DNA from: Desulfomicrobium orale DSM 12838
Lineage (GTDB): Bacteria; Desulfobacterota; Desulfovibrionia; Desulfovibrionales; Desulfomicrobiaceae
DNA: 64,000 nt
NCBI RefSeq assembly: GCF_001553625.1
Contig: NZ_CP014230.1
Location: 930,001 to 994,000 of the forward strand
Direction of reading: 5' to 3'
The notes beneath the pieces are model-generated. The model did no database searches. It was not told the DNA's origin and worked only from the letters and a program-made list of their open reading frames with translations. Shown here in pieces: positions 10,718-21,567 of this stretch. Position numbers and translations under genes: made by a program. The first letter of the stretch is position 1. Each line of letters begins with the position of its first letter.

Positions 10718-12226
10718 CTAGGCCTTAAAGCCGGTCTTGAATTCCTCAATCGCGGCAGCCAGTTTCTTTTCGGTCTCCGCGCCCAGGTCTTTGGTCTGGA
10801 CGATTTCAGCCAGCACATTGGACTTCTGGTTGCGCATGAAGTCGACCAGCTCGCTGCCGAACCGGATGGCGTCTGCCACGGCCACGTCATCAAGGTATCC
10901 GCGCGTGCCCGCGTACAGCACGGCCACCTGCTCTTCCACCGGCATGGGCTGGTACTGCGGCTGCTTGAGCAGCTCCACCAGTCGTTCGCCGCGGGTCAGC
11001 TTGGTCTTGGTGGCCTTGTCCAGATCGGAGCCGAACTGGGCAAAAGCCGCCAGTTCGCGGTACTGCGCCAAGTCCAGGCGCAGGGTTCCGGCCACCTTCT
11101 TCATGGCCTTGATCTGGGCCGCGCCGCCGACGCGGGAAACGGACAGGCCGACGTTGATGGCGGGGCGGATGCCGGCCATGAACAGGTTGGGTTCAAGGTA
11201 GACCTGCCCGTCGGTAATGGAGATGACGTTCGTGGGAATGTACGCCGACACGTCGCCAGCCTGGGTTTCGATGATGGGCAGAGCCGTCAGGGAGCCCGCG
11301 CCGAGGTCGTCATTCAGTTTGCAGGCGCGCTCCAGCAGGCGGGAGTGCAGATAGAAAACGTCGCCGGGGAAGGCCTCACGTCCCGGAGGACGGCGCAGCA
11401 GCAGGGACATCTGGCGGTAGGCCACGGCCTGCTTGGAAAGGTCGTCGTAGATGATGAGAGCGTGTTTGCCGTTGTCGCGGTAAAATTCGGCCATGGTGCA
11501 GCCGCAGTAGGCGGCGATGAATTGCAGCGGGGCCGGCTCGGACGCGGTGGCGGAAATGACCGTGGTGTATTCCAGAGCGCCGTTCTGGCGCAGGGCTTCG
11601 ACCACCTGGGCCACTGTGGAGCGTTTCTGGCCGATGGCCACATAGAAGCAATGGATGTCGCTGTTTTTCTGGGCCAGAATGGCGTCGACGCCCACGGCCG
11701 TCTTACCGACCTGGCGGTCGCCGATGATCAGCTCGCGCTGACCGCGCCCGATGGGCGTCATGGCGTCAACGGCCTTGAGTCCCGTGTACATGGGCTCGTG
11801 CACGGATTTACGGGCAATGATGCCGGGAGCCTTGATCTCGACGTTCCGGTAGGTGTCCGTCTGGATCGGTCCAAGGCCGTCGATAGGGTTGCCGAGGGGG
11901 TCGATGACCCGGCCCATAACCGCGTCGCCCACGGGTACCTGGAAAATCCGGCCCGTGCGCTTGACCACATCTCCTTCCTTGATGTGCTCGGTTTCACCGA
12001 GAAGAGCCACGCCCACCGAGTCTTCTTCCAGGTTCAGGACCATGCCCATGACGCCGCCCGGAAATTCGAGGAGTTCCATGGCCATGGCATTGTCACAGCC
12101 ATAGACCCGGGCAATGCCGTCACCCACCGACAGGACCACGCCAGTTTCGCTCATCTCGACCTTTTTCTCGTAATTCTTGATCTGGCCTTCGATGATCTGG
12201 CTGATTTCTTCTGCTTTGATCTGCAT
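10718..12226 (-). CDS. atpA: ATP synthase F1 subunit alpha
   Basis: The 502-residue non-catalytic nucleotide-binding subunit. The N-terminal crown begins [12 protein letters not shown]. The P-loop is GDRQVGKT near residue 170. The arginine-finger region is recognised in the [10 protein letters not shown] segment. Length and position are standard. It starts five bases after atpH. Confidence 0.98.
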   Translation of the reverse strand: MQIKAEEISQIIEGQIKNYEKKVEMSETGVVLSVGDGIARVYGCDNAMAMELLEFPGGVMGMVLNLEEDSVGVALLGETEHIKEGDVVKRTGRIFQVPVGDAVMGRVIDPLGNPIDGLGPIQTDTYRNVEIKAPGIIARKSVHEPMYTGLKAVDAMTPIGRGQRELIIGDRQVGKTAVGVDAILAQKNSDIHCFYVAIGQKRSTVAQVVEALRQNGALEYTTVISATASEPAPLQFIAAYCGCTMAEFYRDNGKHALIIYDDLSKQAVAYRQMSLLLRRPPGREAFPGDVFYLHSRLLERACKLNDDLGAGSLTALPIIETQAGDVSAYIPTNVISITDGQVYLEPNLFMAGIRPAINVGLSVSRVGGAAQIKAMKKVAGTLRLDLAQYRELAAFAQFGSDLDKATKTKLTRGERLVELLKQPQYQPMPVEEQVAVLYAGTRGYLDDVAVADAIRFGSELVDFMRNQKSNVLAEIVQTKDLGAETEKKLAAAIEEFKTGFKA

Positions 12227-12231
12227 AGCCG

Positions 12232-12786
12232 CTACTCACCTCTTTTGATATTTTCCTTCAAAATTTGCAGTTGAGCCCGAATGCTGGCGTCGAGAACCCT
12301 GTCTCCGATCTTGAGCATGAGTCCGCCGATGATGTCCTGATCCACCTCATAGTCGAGGACGATCTTGCGTCCCGATTCCTTTGCCAGTTTGTCGACGACG
12401 CTTTTCTGCACGGCTTCGGAAAGCTTCACCGCCGTGACCAGTTTGCCGCGCAGTACGCCCTGCTCGACATCCAGCAGCGCTCCGTACGCAGCACTGATTT
12501 CCGGCAGGAAGGCCAAGCGGTCCTTGTCCGCCAAGAGCAGGCAGAAGTTGCGGATCATGGGGCTTAGGGCCGCTTTCTCCAACACTTTAAGGATAACCCC
12601 TCTCTTTTCTTCCACAGTGAAAACAGGGTTGCGGAAGATTTTCATAAGATCCGGGGCATTCTCCAGAAGATCAGCCAGCCTGGACAGGTCCTCGCCGTAT
12701 TGCGCCGGCGCGTCCTTGCCGGACTGCTCCTGCGCGACGGCGAACAGCGCCTTGGCATACCGTCTTGCTACGATGTTCCCTGTCAA
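12232..12786 (-). CDS. atpH: ATP synthase F1 subunit delta
   Basis: The 184-residue delta (OSCP) subunit that fixes the peripheral stalk to the top of the alpha/beta ring. Family features are the N-terminal RRYAKALF helix and the C-terminal [26 protein letters not shown] segment in two parts. Its start overlaps the atpF stop by four bases, indicating translational coupling. Confidence 0.95.
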   Translation of the reverse strand: MTGNIVARRYAKALFAVAQEQSGKDAPAQYGEDLSRLADLLENAPDLMKIFRNPVFTVEEKRGVILKVLEKAALSPMIRNFCLLLADKDRLAFLPEISAAYGALLDVEQGVLRGKLVTAVKLSEAVQKSVVDKLAKESGRKIVLDYEVDQDIIGGLMLKIGDRVLDASIRAQLQILKENIKRGE

Positions 12787-13349
12787 TTGAGCACCACCTT
12801 TTTAAGATATTCGTTGACCAACTCCTCGTGATCCTTCTTCTTGAGCTGCTTCTTCACCAGCTCCTCGGCGGCGGAAGTGATTTTCTCCGCCAGTTCGGCC
12901 CGGATGGCGTCGATGGCCTGCTTCGCCTCCTGAGCAGCGGCGATTTCGGCCTGCGCCTTGATCTGAAGAGCCTGGGCCTCAGCCTTATCGATGATGGCCC
13001 GCCGCCTGGCCTCGCCCTGCGCGGTAGCCTCGGCGAGAATCCGGGAGCGTTCGGCTTCCAGATCGGCGATGCTCTCTTCCACTTCCCGCAGACGATCCTG
13101 GGCTTCCGTCCGGCGTTCATCCAGATCGGCAAGCTCCACCTCGATCTGTCTGCTGCGGCCGGTGAACAGGGCGACAATGCGTTTGCCCGCGAACTTGTAC
13201 ACCAGAAAGGCGACAATGGCGAAGGTGATAACGCGATAGAGCAAATCCGGCAGCTTGCTGCCGCTGGACGCATCTTCGCTGGCAAACGCCATCACCGCAC
13301 AGAAAACCAGCGTCACCGTCAGCAATCCGGCAGTCCTGAACTTTTTCAA
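12783..13349 (-). CDS. atpF: ATP synthase Fo subunit b
   Basis: A 188-residue peripheral-stalk subunit. I choose a TTG start at 13349 because AAGGAGGG (13364-13357) lies seven bases upstream. The frame stays open to a GTG at 13403 overlapping the previous gene, but that would add a Cys-rich leader unlike the family. From TTG the protein begins with a basic, hydrophobic, signal-like segment ending AFASED, then a second hydrophobic segment (LLYRVITFAIVAFLVYKFAG), then a long charged coiled coil. A cleavable-looking N-terminus followed by a membrane helix fits one half of a b/b' pair. Confidence 0.93.
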   Translation of the reverse strand: MKKFRTAGLLTVTLVFCAVMAFASEDASSGSKLPDLLYRVITFAIVAFLVYKFAGKRIVALFTGRSRQIEVELADLDERRTEAQDRLREVEESIADLEAERSRILAEATAQGEARRRAIIDKAEAQALQIKAQAEIAAAQEAKQAIDAIRAELAEKITSAAEELVKKQLKKKDHEELVNEYLKKVVLN

Positions 13350-13399
13350 AATTCCGCCCTCCTTATGGATACAGCTTGCACCACACCCGAAACCATTCA

Positions 13400-13822
13400 T
13401 CACGCCCTGTTCAGCACTTTTTCGGCGACTTCCTTCGCGTATGTAGTCACTGTCCCGCGCAGAGACTTGAGAGCAGCCTGTTTCTGATGCTCAATGTCCT
13501 TCCTGGCCGCAGCGATCTTCTCGGCAGCTTCGGTTCCGGCGGCGCTCAGCACAGAACTCTCCGTGGCCATGCCCTCCTCTTTCAGGGAATGGCGGATCCC
13601 CTGGGCTTCTGTGCGGGCCTCGGCCAAGGCGGCCCGGTAATTTTTCAGTTTGATCTCGGCCTCGGCAGTGAAGTCTTCGATGGAGCGCAGCTTCTGGTCC
13701 ATGACTTCCGCCCGCTTTTTGATGATCCCGCGGATGGGGCGGTACAGCACAAGATTCAGGACCATTAGAGTAATCACGAAGTTCGCGAACTGAACAAAAA
13801 ACGTCCAATTGAGTTCGATCAT
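13400..13822 (-). CDS. atpF': ATP synthase Fo subunit b'
   Basis: A 140-residue second b-type subunit. The N-terminal helix (WTFFVQFANFVITLMVLNLVLY) spans the membrane and is followed by RPIRGIIKKR and a continuous coiled coil. It pairs with the neighbouring AtpF to form a heterodimeric stalk, as in photosynthetic bacteria and many deltaproteobacteria. It is the first gene of the operon. No subunit a or c gene is adjacent. Confidence 0.94.
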   Translation of the reverse strand: MIELNWTFFVQFANFVITLMVLNLVLYRPIRGIIKKRAEVMDQKLRSIEDFTAEAEIKLKNYRAALAEARTEAQGIRHSLKEEGMATESSVLSAAGTEAAEKIAAARKDIEHQKQAALKSLRGTVTTYAKEVAEKVLNRA

Positions 13823-13867
13823 GCTGCCCCCTGACGAGTATGTGAATTTTTGTCCAAAGTCGGTGCA

Positions 13868-13896
13868 CCTTTACCCGATTGCCAGCTTCGTGTCAA
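13868..13896 (-). promoter_or_regulatory. Candidate sigma-70 promoter of the atp operon
   Basis: On the minus strand TTGACA (13896-13891) is followed by a 17-base spacer and TAAAGG (13873-13868), about 45 bases before atpF'. The -35 is perfect, the -10 partial. The rest of the 270-base gap to rodA is AT-richer than its surroundings and holds no convincing gene. Confidence 0.55.
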
Positions 13897-14091
13897 AATC
13901 TTTTTCTTTTTTCATGGGATAAAAAGGCTGTCGGTTCAAAAAGAATAAGTCGTCCGAAATTTCACGAGAATATCTGGCTCATCTTGACTCTGGCCAGAAT
14001 CATTGGAGGCAGACACTTGTTCATATCGAATGCAATAGCCGTGGGTTCAGGAGTCGGGATCCTGGGAAAGTGATACACAAGTCTGCAAGGT

Positions 14092-15201
14092 TCAGTTTTT
14101 TTTGAACACAAAGCGGCGCATGGCCACGTTGAGCACAATGCCGATCATGCAGAAATTCACCACGGAAGCACTGCCGCCGTAACTGATGAAAGGCAGTGGG
14201 ATGCCCACCACCGGCATGATGCCCAGAACCATGCCCATATTGATCAGCACTTGCCAGAAAAAATAGAAAAACACTCCCGCGCAGAGGCAACTGCCAAATT
14301 CATCCTTGGCTTCCAGAGCCACGACATAAATCTGGTAAAGGAAGGAGCAGAACAGGATGAGAAGAACCATGGTGCCGGAAAATCCCCATTCCTCGCCGAA
14401 AACGGCGAAAGCGAAGTCCGTGTGCTTTTCCGGGAGAAACCGGAGCTGACTCTGGGTGCCTTCCAGAAACCCTTTACCCCAGAATCCGCCGGAGCCGATG
14501 GCGATCTGGGACTGAATGATATGGTAGCCCGCGCCCAGAGGGTCGTTGCCCGGGTCCAGAAAGGTCAAGATTCTTTGTTTCTGGTAGTCATGCAGAAAAA
14601 ACCAGCCAAATGGCAGGCAAAGGGGAGCGAGCACGAGCAGTATACGGAATACGCCGGTCTGGAGGCCCTTGAAAAATACCATGCCCCCCAGGATGAGCAG
14701 GATACTGAGGGCCGAGCCCAGATCCGGCTGTTTGACGATCAGGGCCGCCGGAATCAGTCCTACCAGCAGCACCTTGGCCAAGCTCATCCACCCGAGCCGG
14801 ATCTCCATTCTGGACAGTAGATGAGCAGCCAGAATGAGCACAGCTATCTTGGCCAGTTCCGTGGGTTGCAGGTTGAAAAAACCGAGATCCAGCCAGCGTT
14901 TGGCGCCGTAGATGGTTTTGCCGGCCACGGCCACGCCCAGCAGCAGGAACAGCGAAAGAATGAAAAGGGGCCAGGCTGTTCCCCGGAAATGCCGGTAATC
15001 GACAGTCACGCAGAGCATCATGACGCAGAAGCTCGCGCCGCCCCACAGCATTTGCTTGTTGAAGTAGGAATCCAGCTCCAGTCCGGCGGCACCGCGCAGT
15101 GTACTGGCGGAATAAAGGTTGACGGCGCCGATAAGGAAAAGAAGGACTACCAGCCCGAGCAATCCCCAGTTGATATGGGAAAAAACTCTCCGGTCGATCA
15201 T
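14092..15201 (-). CDS. rodA: Rod-shape SEDS glycosyltransferase RodA
   Basis: A 369-residue polytopic membrane protein of the SEDS family, the peptidoglycan polymerase of the elongasome, paired with PBP2. About ten hydrophobic segments are visible. Family signatures include KRWLDLGFFNLQPTELAK and VGIPLPFISYGGSA near the C-terminus. Its ATG overlaps the mrdA stop by four bases, so the two partners are coupled. It is the last gene of the mre operon. Confidence 0.97.
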   Translation of the reverse strand: MIDRRVFSHINWGLLGLVVLLFLIGAVNLYSASTLRGAAGLELDSYFNKQMLWGGASFCVMMLCVTVDYRHFRGTAWPLFILSLFLLLGVAVAGKTIYGAKRWLDLGFFNLQPTELAKIAVLILAAHLLSRMEIRLGWMSLAKVLLVGLIPAALIVKQPDLGSALSILLILGGMVFFKGLQTGVFRILLVLAPLCLPFGWFFLHDYQKQRILTFLDPGNDPLGAGYHIIQSQIAIGSGGFWGKGFLEGTQSQLRFLPEKHTDFAFAVFGEEWGFSGTMVLLILFCSFLYQIYVVALEAKDEFGSCLCAGVFFYFFWQVLINMGMVLGIMPVVGIPLPFISYGGSASVVNFCMIGIVLNVAMRRFVFKKN

Positions 15202-17006
15202 GATTCCTCCGCCGGTTCCGGAAATTCCGGGGGAAAAAGTGCGTCGATCACGGCCCCTACCACTGGGCCGGCTTCAGCTCCGCCCTGGCCGCCGTGTTCT
15301 ATCATGGCCACGATGGCGTAACGCTTGTCGTCCTTTTCCGCGAACGCGGCCATCCAGGCGTGATCCCGGTATTTGTAGGGGATTTCCCGGGTCTTTTTCT
15401 TGGCGTACTTGTCCAGCAGCTTCACCACCTGCGAGGTACCCGTCTTGCCCCCCACCCTGATGCCCGGACGGCGAAGCATGCGGGCCGTGCCTTTGGGGTC
15501 TTCCACCGTGGCGACCATGGCGTCGACAGTCTGCTTCCGTGTGGCCGGGCTCATGGGCAGCGTTCCGGCCACATCCGGCTTGTCCGCGAGCAGCAGCGTC
15601 GGACGCAACAGCGTGCCTCCGTTGACCAGGGCCGATACGAACTTGGCTACCTGGAGCGGCGTGGCCAGCGTATGGCCCTGCCCGATGGAAAAATTCAGCG
15701 TTTCGCCTTTCTGCCAGCGCTCGCCGAAGCGTTTGAATTTCCACTCCGGAGTGGGGATGTTTCCTGAACGCTCATGGGGCAGTTCCACGCCCGTCTTTTC
15801 CCCGAAGCCACAACGCATGGCGTAATCGCCGATGGCACTCACGCCCAGCCGCTCTCCCACCTGATAGTAGTAGACGTCGCAGGATTCCACGAGAGATTTG
15901 CGAAAATCCGTAATCCCATGCCCGCCCCAACGCCAGCAGCGGAAGTCCCGGTTGCCCAGCGTGTACTTCCCCGGGCAGAAAACCGTGCTCCGATGAGTCA
16001 TGAGTCCGCTGTCCAGGCCCAGAGCCCCCACCACCAGCTTGAAAACGGAGCCCGGCGGATAGGCGCTCTGGATAGGTCTGTTCTGCAGAGGGTGCAGCGG
16101 GTCGTCCAGCAGCTCTTTCCATTTGGAATGGCTGATGCCGACCACGAATTCGTTGGGATCATACGTGGGCAGGCTGACCTGCGCCAGAATCTGGCCCGTT
16201 CCGGCGTCCATGACCACAATGGCCCCAGCCTTCCCCTCCAGTGCGCGGGTAGCGGCCTCCTGCAGCCGCAGGGAAACGCTCAGCGTCAGATCCTCGCCCA
16301 TGACGGGCTGGGAGACGATACGCGAGGACAGCACCCGGCCCGAGGCGTCCACCTCGAACTCCTCGAGCCCCTTGGTGCCACGCAACCTGCGTTCCAGCAC
16401 GAGCTCGATGCCCTGTTTGCCCACGTCGTCGCCCAGCTGCAGATCCGGATCGTTGGCCAGTTCTTCCTCGTTGGCCCTGGCCACATAGCCGAGCAGATGG
16501 GCCAGGGTTTTCCCGTGAGCGTAGTATCTTTTGGGCCGGACGACGATGCTCAGTCCCGGCCAATCCTGGAGGTGGGCCTCCACCACCGCCACCAGATCAA
16601 AAGGAATGTTGGGGACGATGACCTGCTCGTCAAAATGTTTGACGCGCTTGCGGCCTATTTCGAAAGCCTTCTGCAAATCCTCCCGGGGTATCCCCGTCCA
16701 TCTGCAGATCTGGTCCAGAGTGCCGGGAATATCCGGGCATTCCTCGCGTACCAGCGCCAGTGCGTATGCCGGAGCGTTTTCAGCCAGAAGCACTCCATCC
16801 CGGTCGTGAATGATGCCGCGCGGAGAAAAAAGGGTGCTCTGTCTGGTTCTGTTCTGTTGCGCCCGGCTCTGGTAGAATTCGGTCTTGTAAACCTGCAGAT
16901 ACCACAGCCGGATTCCAAAGACGCAGAAAAGCCCCGCGATCAGAATCAGCAGAAAAAGCGGCCCGGAAAAAATGGGCGGCCTCTCGGGCGGATCAAATGT
17001 ACCCAC
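15198..17006 (-). CDS. mrdA: Penicillin-binding protein 2 (elongasome transpeptidase)
   Basis: A 602-residue class B PBP from a GTG start at 17006, which overlaps the mreD end by 14 bases. The open frame continues upstream but reads through mreD in another phase. A single N-terminal anchor (residues ~15-32) precedes the pedestal domain. The active-site serine is in SVFK (Ser320), with SCD at 375-377 and KTGT at 521-524. It cross-links peptidoglycan made by RodA. Confidence 0.95.
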   Translation of the reverse strand: MGTFDPPERPPIFSGPLFLLILIAGLFCVFGIRLWYLQVYKTEFYQSRAQQNRTRQSTLFSPRGIIHDRDGVLLAENAPAYALALVREECPDIPGTLDQICRWTGIPREDLQKAFEIGRKRVKHFDEQVIVPNIPFDLVAVVEAHLQDWPGLSIVVRPKRYYAHGKTLAHLLGYVARANEEELANDPDLQLGDDVGKQGIELVLERRLRGTKGLEEFEVDASGRVLSSRIVSQPVMGEDLTLSVSLRLQEAATRALEGKAGAIVVMDAGTGQILAQVSLPTYDPNEFVVGISHSKWKELLDDPLHPLQNRPIQSAYPPGSVFKLVVGALGLDSGLMTHRSTVFCPGKYTLGNRDFRCWRWGGHGITDFRKSLVESCDVYYYQVGERLGVSAIGDYAMRCGFGEKTGVELPHERSGNIPTPEWKFKRFGERWQKGETLNFSIGQGHTLATPLQVAKFVSALVNGGTLLRPTLLLADKPDVAGTLPMSPATRKQTVDAMVATVEDPKGTARMLRRPGIRVGGKTGTSQVVKLLDKYAKKKTREIPYKYRDHAWMAAFAEKDDKRYAIVAMIEHGGQGGAEAGPVVGAVIDALFPPEFPEPAEES

Positions 17007-17487
17007 GCCGGACCCACCGCCGATATGCCCAGAACGCACCGCCCCAGAAAATTCCGTAAAAAAGCCACTGCCGCAGAATCCAGTTCCACGGGGCGGGCAT
17101 GCGTACGGGGATTTCCTGAAACTGCACGGCCCCTGACAGTACAAGCCAGTGCCACACGGAAAGAAGCAGGGAAAAGAAGAGAATGAAGAATGGATTACGG
17201 GGCTCGAGCAGCCAGCGCGAAAACAGGAAGGCCAGATACATGCCCGCATAGAACAGGAGCGAAGAGCCAAATACCAGATCGCCCATGCCTTCCTGCATGA
17301 ATATGACAAACCAGGTCATCCAGATGAGCGACCACCATTGCCCGATCTGCAGGCAAACCAGAAGGCCGGGGGCGAGGAAGTCAAAGCCGCCGGACAACTC
17401 CTGCGCCCAGAGGGCCACGACAAAATACACGATCCACCATAGTACGGGGGAAATCCCCTCGCCTTTGCCCTCATGCCGACGGAACAT
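16993..17487 (-). CDS. mreD: Rod shape-determining protein MreD-like
   Basis: A 164-residue, very hydrophobic protein with five or so membrane segments and many tryptophans. Sequence alone is weakly diagnostic, as is typical of MreD; the assignment rests mainly on its place between mreC and mrdA and on size. It follows mreC by five bases. Confidence 0.8.
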   Translation of the reverse strand: MFRRHEGKGEGISPVLWWIVYFVVALWAQELSGGFDFLAPGLLVCLQIGQWWSLIWMTWFVIFMQEGMGDLVFGSSLLFYAGMYLAFLFSRWLLEPRNPFFILFFSLLLSVWHWLVLSGAVQFQEIPVRMPAPWNWILRQWLFYGIFWGGAFWAYRRWVRRGYI

Positions 17488-17492
17488 GTTCT

Positions 17493-18476
17493 CTACCGTT
17501 TTTTACGCGCCTTCTGCCGGACTCCGGAGCCGTCCGTCGCCTGAGTATCCGCGGCAGAGGTGCCGTTGGAGTTTTCCTTCGCGGCAGAAGCATTGCCCGA
17601 GTCCTGCGTGGCGTTCTCATCTCCGGTAGTGGTATTGCCAGCCTCGTCCGGTATCTCGTTTCGGCGGCTCAGAATGAGCAGTTCTTCGTAGTAGCGCAGG
17701 GCCAGCAGCGGCTCCGCGTACACGTTCTGAAAGAGGGAGACGTCGGCGGGTGTGACTTCCACCACGCGTGCCACGGGAATGCCTTTGGGAAAAACGCCTC
17801 CCTGTCCCGATGTGATCAGGATTTCGCCGGGAGAGACCTCGTCGTTGCGCGGGATGAACTTCACTTCCAGAAATGCCCCAAAACCCCGCCCCTGCACGAT
17901 TGCGGGCACACGTCCCTCGCTGGTGAGCACGGGGATTCTGCTGGTGGGGTCCGAAAGCAGCAGTACGGAGGAAAAATGCGCCCCGGGCCGGACGATGCGG
18001 CCCACCGCGCCTTTGGTCGAGATGACCGGGTCGTTGGCCCGCACGCCGTGGACGGAACCTGCATCCACCAGCATGGATTCCAGAATGGCGTTGGGGCCGA
18101 GCTTCTGGCCGATGACCCGGCAGCCACGCATGTCCCATGAAATCTCGGGAGAGAACCGCAGCAGGGCGGCCATGCGGTCGGCGGACTTGGCCTTTTCCGA
18201 AAGGCGGGTCAGGTCGCGTTCCACCTCGTGCAGTCTGATGGAGAGGTCTTCATTTTCCTGGCGTACGCCGACCAGATATATGTACCTGGACCAGAAAGCG
18301 GTCACATGGTGTTGCACCAGACGTCCGGGAGTCAGGATCCACCCGGCGAGATCGAGCCCCATGAATGTTGACAGCCTGTCCAGATACCCCGTTTTCCAGT
18401 TCCAAGTATATATGGAAAAATAGAGAAAGAGCGGCAGGAAGAAAAAAAGAACGAGGTGCCGGAAGCGGGGAAACAT
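17493..18476 (-). CDS. mreC: Rod shape-determining protein MreC
   Basis: A 327-residue protein with one N-terminal membrane helix, a coiled coil (~65-105) and a periplasmic beta-domain recognised by ISTKGAVGRIV and GEILITSGQGGVFPKGIPVARV. It links MreB to PBP2. The C-terminal ~50 residues are a low-complexity Asn/Ala/Thr/Gly tail ending in RQKARKKR, beyond the conserved core. It starts three bases after mreB. Confidence 0.95.
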   Translation of the reverse strand: MFPRFRHLVLFFFLPLFLYFSIYTWNWKTGYLDRLSTFMGLDLAGWILTPGRLVQHHVTAFWSRYIYLVGVRQENEDLSIRLHEVERDLTRLSEKAKSADRMAALLRFSPEISWDMRGCRVIGQKLGPNAILESMLVDAGSVHGVRANDPVISTKGAVGRIVRPGAHFSSVLLLSDPTSRIPVLTSEGRVPAIVQGRGFGAFLEVKFIPRNDEVSPGEILITSGQGGVFPKGIPVARVVEVTPADVSLFQNVYAEPLLALRYYEELLILSRRNEIPDEAGNTTTGDENATQDSGNASAAKENSNGTSAADTQATDGSGVRQKARKKR

Positions 18477-18479
18477 ATG

Positions 18480-19532
<1,053 letters not shown>

Positions 19533-19655
19533 TTATCATGTTCAAACGGGTTCACCCGGCAAGCGGCGGGGATGCGCTTCATGTCCGGCAAACACGACCG
19601 GCAGGGCGTTTCGCGTACCAGAACAAATTTGTGCAGGCAACCTCATCCTCCGGCC

Positions 19656-20639
19656 ATGACCGTCAACAGATACTACCCTCTGTCCGTCCATTTCCGGCAG
19701 CGTTTCGGCCGGCGGGTGCAGAAAATTTCTCTGGACGCCGGAAGCACCTGCCCCAACCGGGACGGCGCTCTGTCCACGCGCGGCTGTGCCTTCTGCAATG
19801 AACGCGGCTCCGGCACGGATCAGGCCAAGCTGGGCAAATCCCTGACCGGACAATACCTGGAAGGTCGGGAGAAATACCGGCGGCGTATGCCGAAGGCGCT
19901 GTTCATGGCCTATGTCCAGTCTTTCTCCAACACCTACGGACCGGCGGATCGTCTGCGGAGCATGATCTCCGAGGTGGCTTGCCTGCCCGACATGGCCGGT
20001 CTGGCCATCGGCACCCGCCCCGACTGTCTGGACGAGGAAAAGCTGGATATCCTTAGGGCCGCTCCCTTGGAGGAAATCTGGCTCGACATCGGGCTTCAGT
20101 CGGCTCGTGACGCCACGCTGCAACGCATCAACCGGGGGCACGACGCCGCCTGTTTCGCGGTCTGGGCACGCCGGTCCGCAGCGAAGGGTCTCAAGGTCTG
20201 CGCCCATGTCATCACCGGCCTGCCCGGAGAATCCCTGGAACATTTCGAGGCCACCATGGCCTTTGTCAGCGCCTTGCCCGTGGCCGGAGTCAAAATTCAC
20301 AATCTCTGCGTCTGCCATGGCTCTTCTCTGGCGGAGGAATGGCGGCGGGGGACCTTGCGCCTTCTCAGCCGGGAGGATTCCATAGTCTGGGCCGTGCGGG
20401 GCCTGGAGCTGCTGCGTCCGGACATCGTGGTTCACCGCATGAACGGCGACCCTGACGGAGACGAGCTTGTGGCTCCAGACTGGGCCGGGGATAAAAGAGG
20501 GTTCCTCGAAGATATCCGCCGCCGTCTTGAAGCGCTGGATACCTGGCAGGGCAAGGCCCTGGGATACCCTCTGGACGCCCGGTTCAATCCGCCGCCGGGT
20601 CAGGAAGGCCATGCTTCCGGCCGGCCCGCCAAACGGTGA
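19656..20639 (+). CDS. Radical SAM protein, YhcC family
   Basis: A 327-residue radical SAM enzyme of the YhcC/TIGR01212 type. The start region MTVNRYYPLS and the cluster-binding segment CPNRDG...GCAFC, with the spacing characteristic of this family rather than plain CX3CX2C, identify it. Later signatures are LDIGLQSARD and HVITGLPGES. Function in this family is not settled. The frame is open from ATG 19572; I prefer 19656 because the family begins there, though no clear ribosome site precedes it. It is divergent from mreB and leads into the repair gene 51 bases downstream. Confidence 0.85.
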   Translation: MTVNRYYPLSVHFRQRFGRRVQKISLDAGSTCPNRDGALSTRGCAFCNERGSGTDQAKLGKSLTGQYLEGREKYRRRMPKALFMAYVQSFSNTYGPADRLRSMISEVACLPDMAGLAIGTRPDCLDEEKLDILRAAPLEEIWLDIGLQSARDATLQRINRGHDAACFAVWARRSAAKGLKVCAHVITGLPGESLEHFEATMAFVSALPVAGVKIHNLCVCHGSSLAEEWRRGTLRLLSREDSIVWAVRGLELLRPDIVVHRMNGDPDGDELVAPDWAGDKRGFLEDIRRRLEALDTWQGKALGYPLDARFNPPPGQEGHASGRPAKR

Positions 20640-20690
20640 TCCGCGCCGCTTTTATCCCGAAAACAGGAAAACACATCCGGAAGGCTCGCC

Positions 20691-21176
20691 ATGCTCCTTA
20701 CCGAAACCTTTGCCAACCAGTGGTTTTCCGTCAGTTTCTTCTGGCGGGACGGGCTGCTCGTCCAGACGGAACTGAGCCCGGACATACTGCCCGCAACGCC
20801 GCCCAAGTCCGCCTACGGCCGTGAACTGGAGCGGCTCGTCGCCGGTTACGACCGGCTCACGCGGGACATGTGGCCGGAACTTCCCCTGGATACCCGCAGT
20901 CTGACGCCCTTTGCCCTGAATGTACTGCGGCGGCTGCGGCAGGACACCCCGCGCGGCTCCTGGACGACTTACGGCCGGCTCGCGGCGGCCTGCGGGTCGC
21001 CCAGGGCGGCCAGAGCCGTGGGTTCGGTCATGGCCAGAAATCCATGGGCCCTGATCTGTCCATGCCACAGGGTATTGGCCGGAGATGGCGGCATCGGCGG
21101 GTTCGGCCCCGGCACCGCACTGAAGCGCACCCTGCTCACTTTGGAGAAGGCGTGGCCGGAGCAAAAGCCGGAGTGA
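20691..21176 (+). CDS. ogt: Methylated-DNA-protein cysteine methyltransferase
   Basis: A 161-residue suicide repair protein that removes alkyl groups from O6-alkylguanine. The acceptor motif PCHRV has Cys125, preceded by ICP, and the DNA-binding helix-turn-helix is the TPRGSWTTYGRLAAACGSP region. The N-terminal domain is short. Its last 41 bases overlap the convergent PilZ gene. Confidence 0.92.
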   Translation: MLLTETFANQWFSVSFFWRDGLLVQTELSPDILPATPPKSAYGRELERLVAGYDRLTRDMWPELPLDTRSLTPFALNVLRRLRQDTPRGSWTTYGRLAAACGSPRAARAVGSVMARNPWALICPCHRVLAGDGGIGGFGPGTALKRTLLTLEKAWPEQKPE

Positions 21177-21507
21177 GCATTTCGTCGTCCACCGCATCGG
21201 CATCGTCGGCATACAGGCGGATCAGGTTGCGCAGATGCCCGAAGCTGGTCTCGTCCATATTCAAAAAGTCAATGGCTCCATCCTCTCCGGAGCGTACAAT
21301 GCGGCCGTGAATCCTGATGCGGACATCGGCATTCAGCTCCATCTCGACGTCACATTCCCAACCCGGAAGGAGCCAGTCGGCGGTGGAGCAGGAGAGCCCC
21401 TTGAGACTCAGATCCCGAACCTGTCCACTCACCGCTTCTCCCGCGAATATGATGGTCAGCGGCAATTCGAGATTGACCCGGGTCCTTCTGCGTCGCTCCT
21501 GTCCCAT
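21136..21507 (-). CDS. PilZ-domain protein (c-di-GMP effector candidate)
   Basis: A 123-residue single-domain PilZ protein. The ligand-binding motifs are both visible: an RRRRTR arginine patch at residues 5-10 and DLSLKG near residue 32. ATG 21507 is chosen for the GGAGGA five bases upstream; an upstream ATG at 21525 exists. The target is unknown. It lies downstream of the helicase gene, across a 60-base gap with a GC-rich hairpin. Confidence 0.85.
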   Translation of the reverse strand: MGQERRRRTRVNLELPLTIIFAGEAVSGQVRDLSLKGLSCSTADWLLPGWECDVEMELNADVRIRIHGRIVRSGEDGAIDFLNMDETSFGHLRNLIRLYADDADAVDDEMLTPAFAPATPSPK

Positions 21508-21537
21508 ATCGTCCTCCGCGAACATGCAATGAATTTT

Positions 21538-21561
21538 CGGGCGGCAAGCTGTAGCCGCCCG
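21538..21561. terminator. GC-rich hairpin between the helicase and PilZ genes
   Basis: CGGGCGGC (21538-21545) pairs with GCCGCCCG (21554-21561) over an eight-base loop. No proper T-run follows on the minus strand, so termination would be weak or attenuating. Confidence 0.35.
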
Positions 21562-21567
21562 GCCGCC

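Noticed and set aside
13823-14091. Small plus-strand ORF 13879-14073 in the atp/rodA gap
   Set aside because: No ribosome site and no protein-like pattern; the region carries the atp promoter on the other strand.
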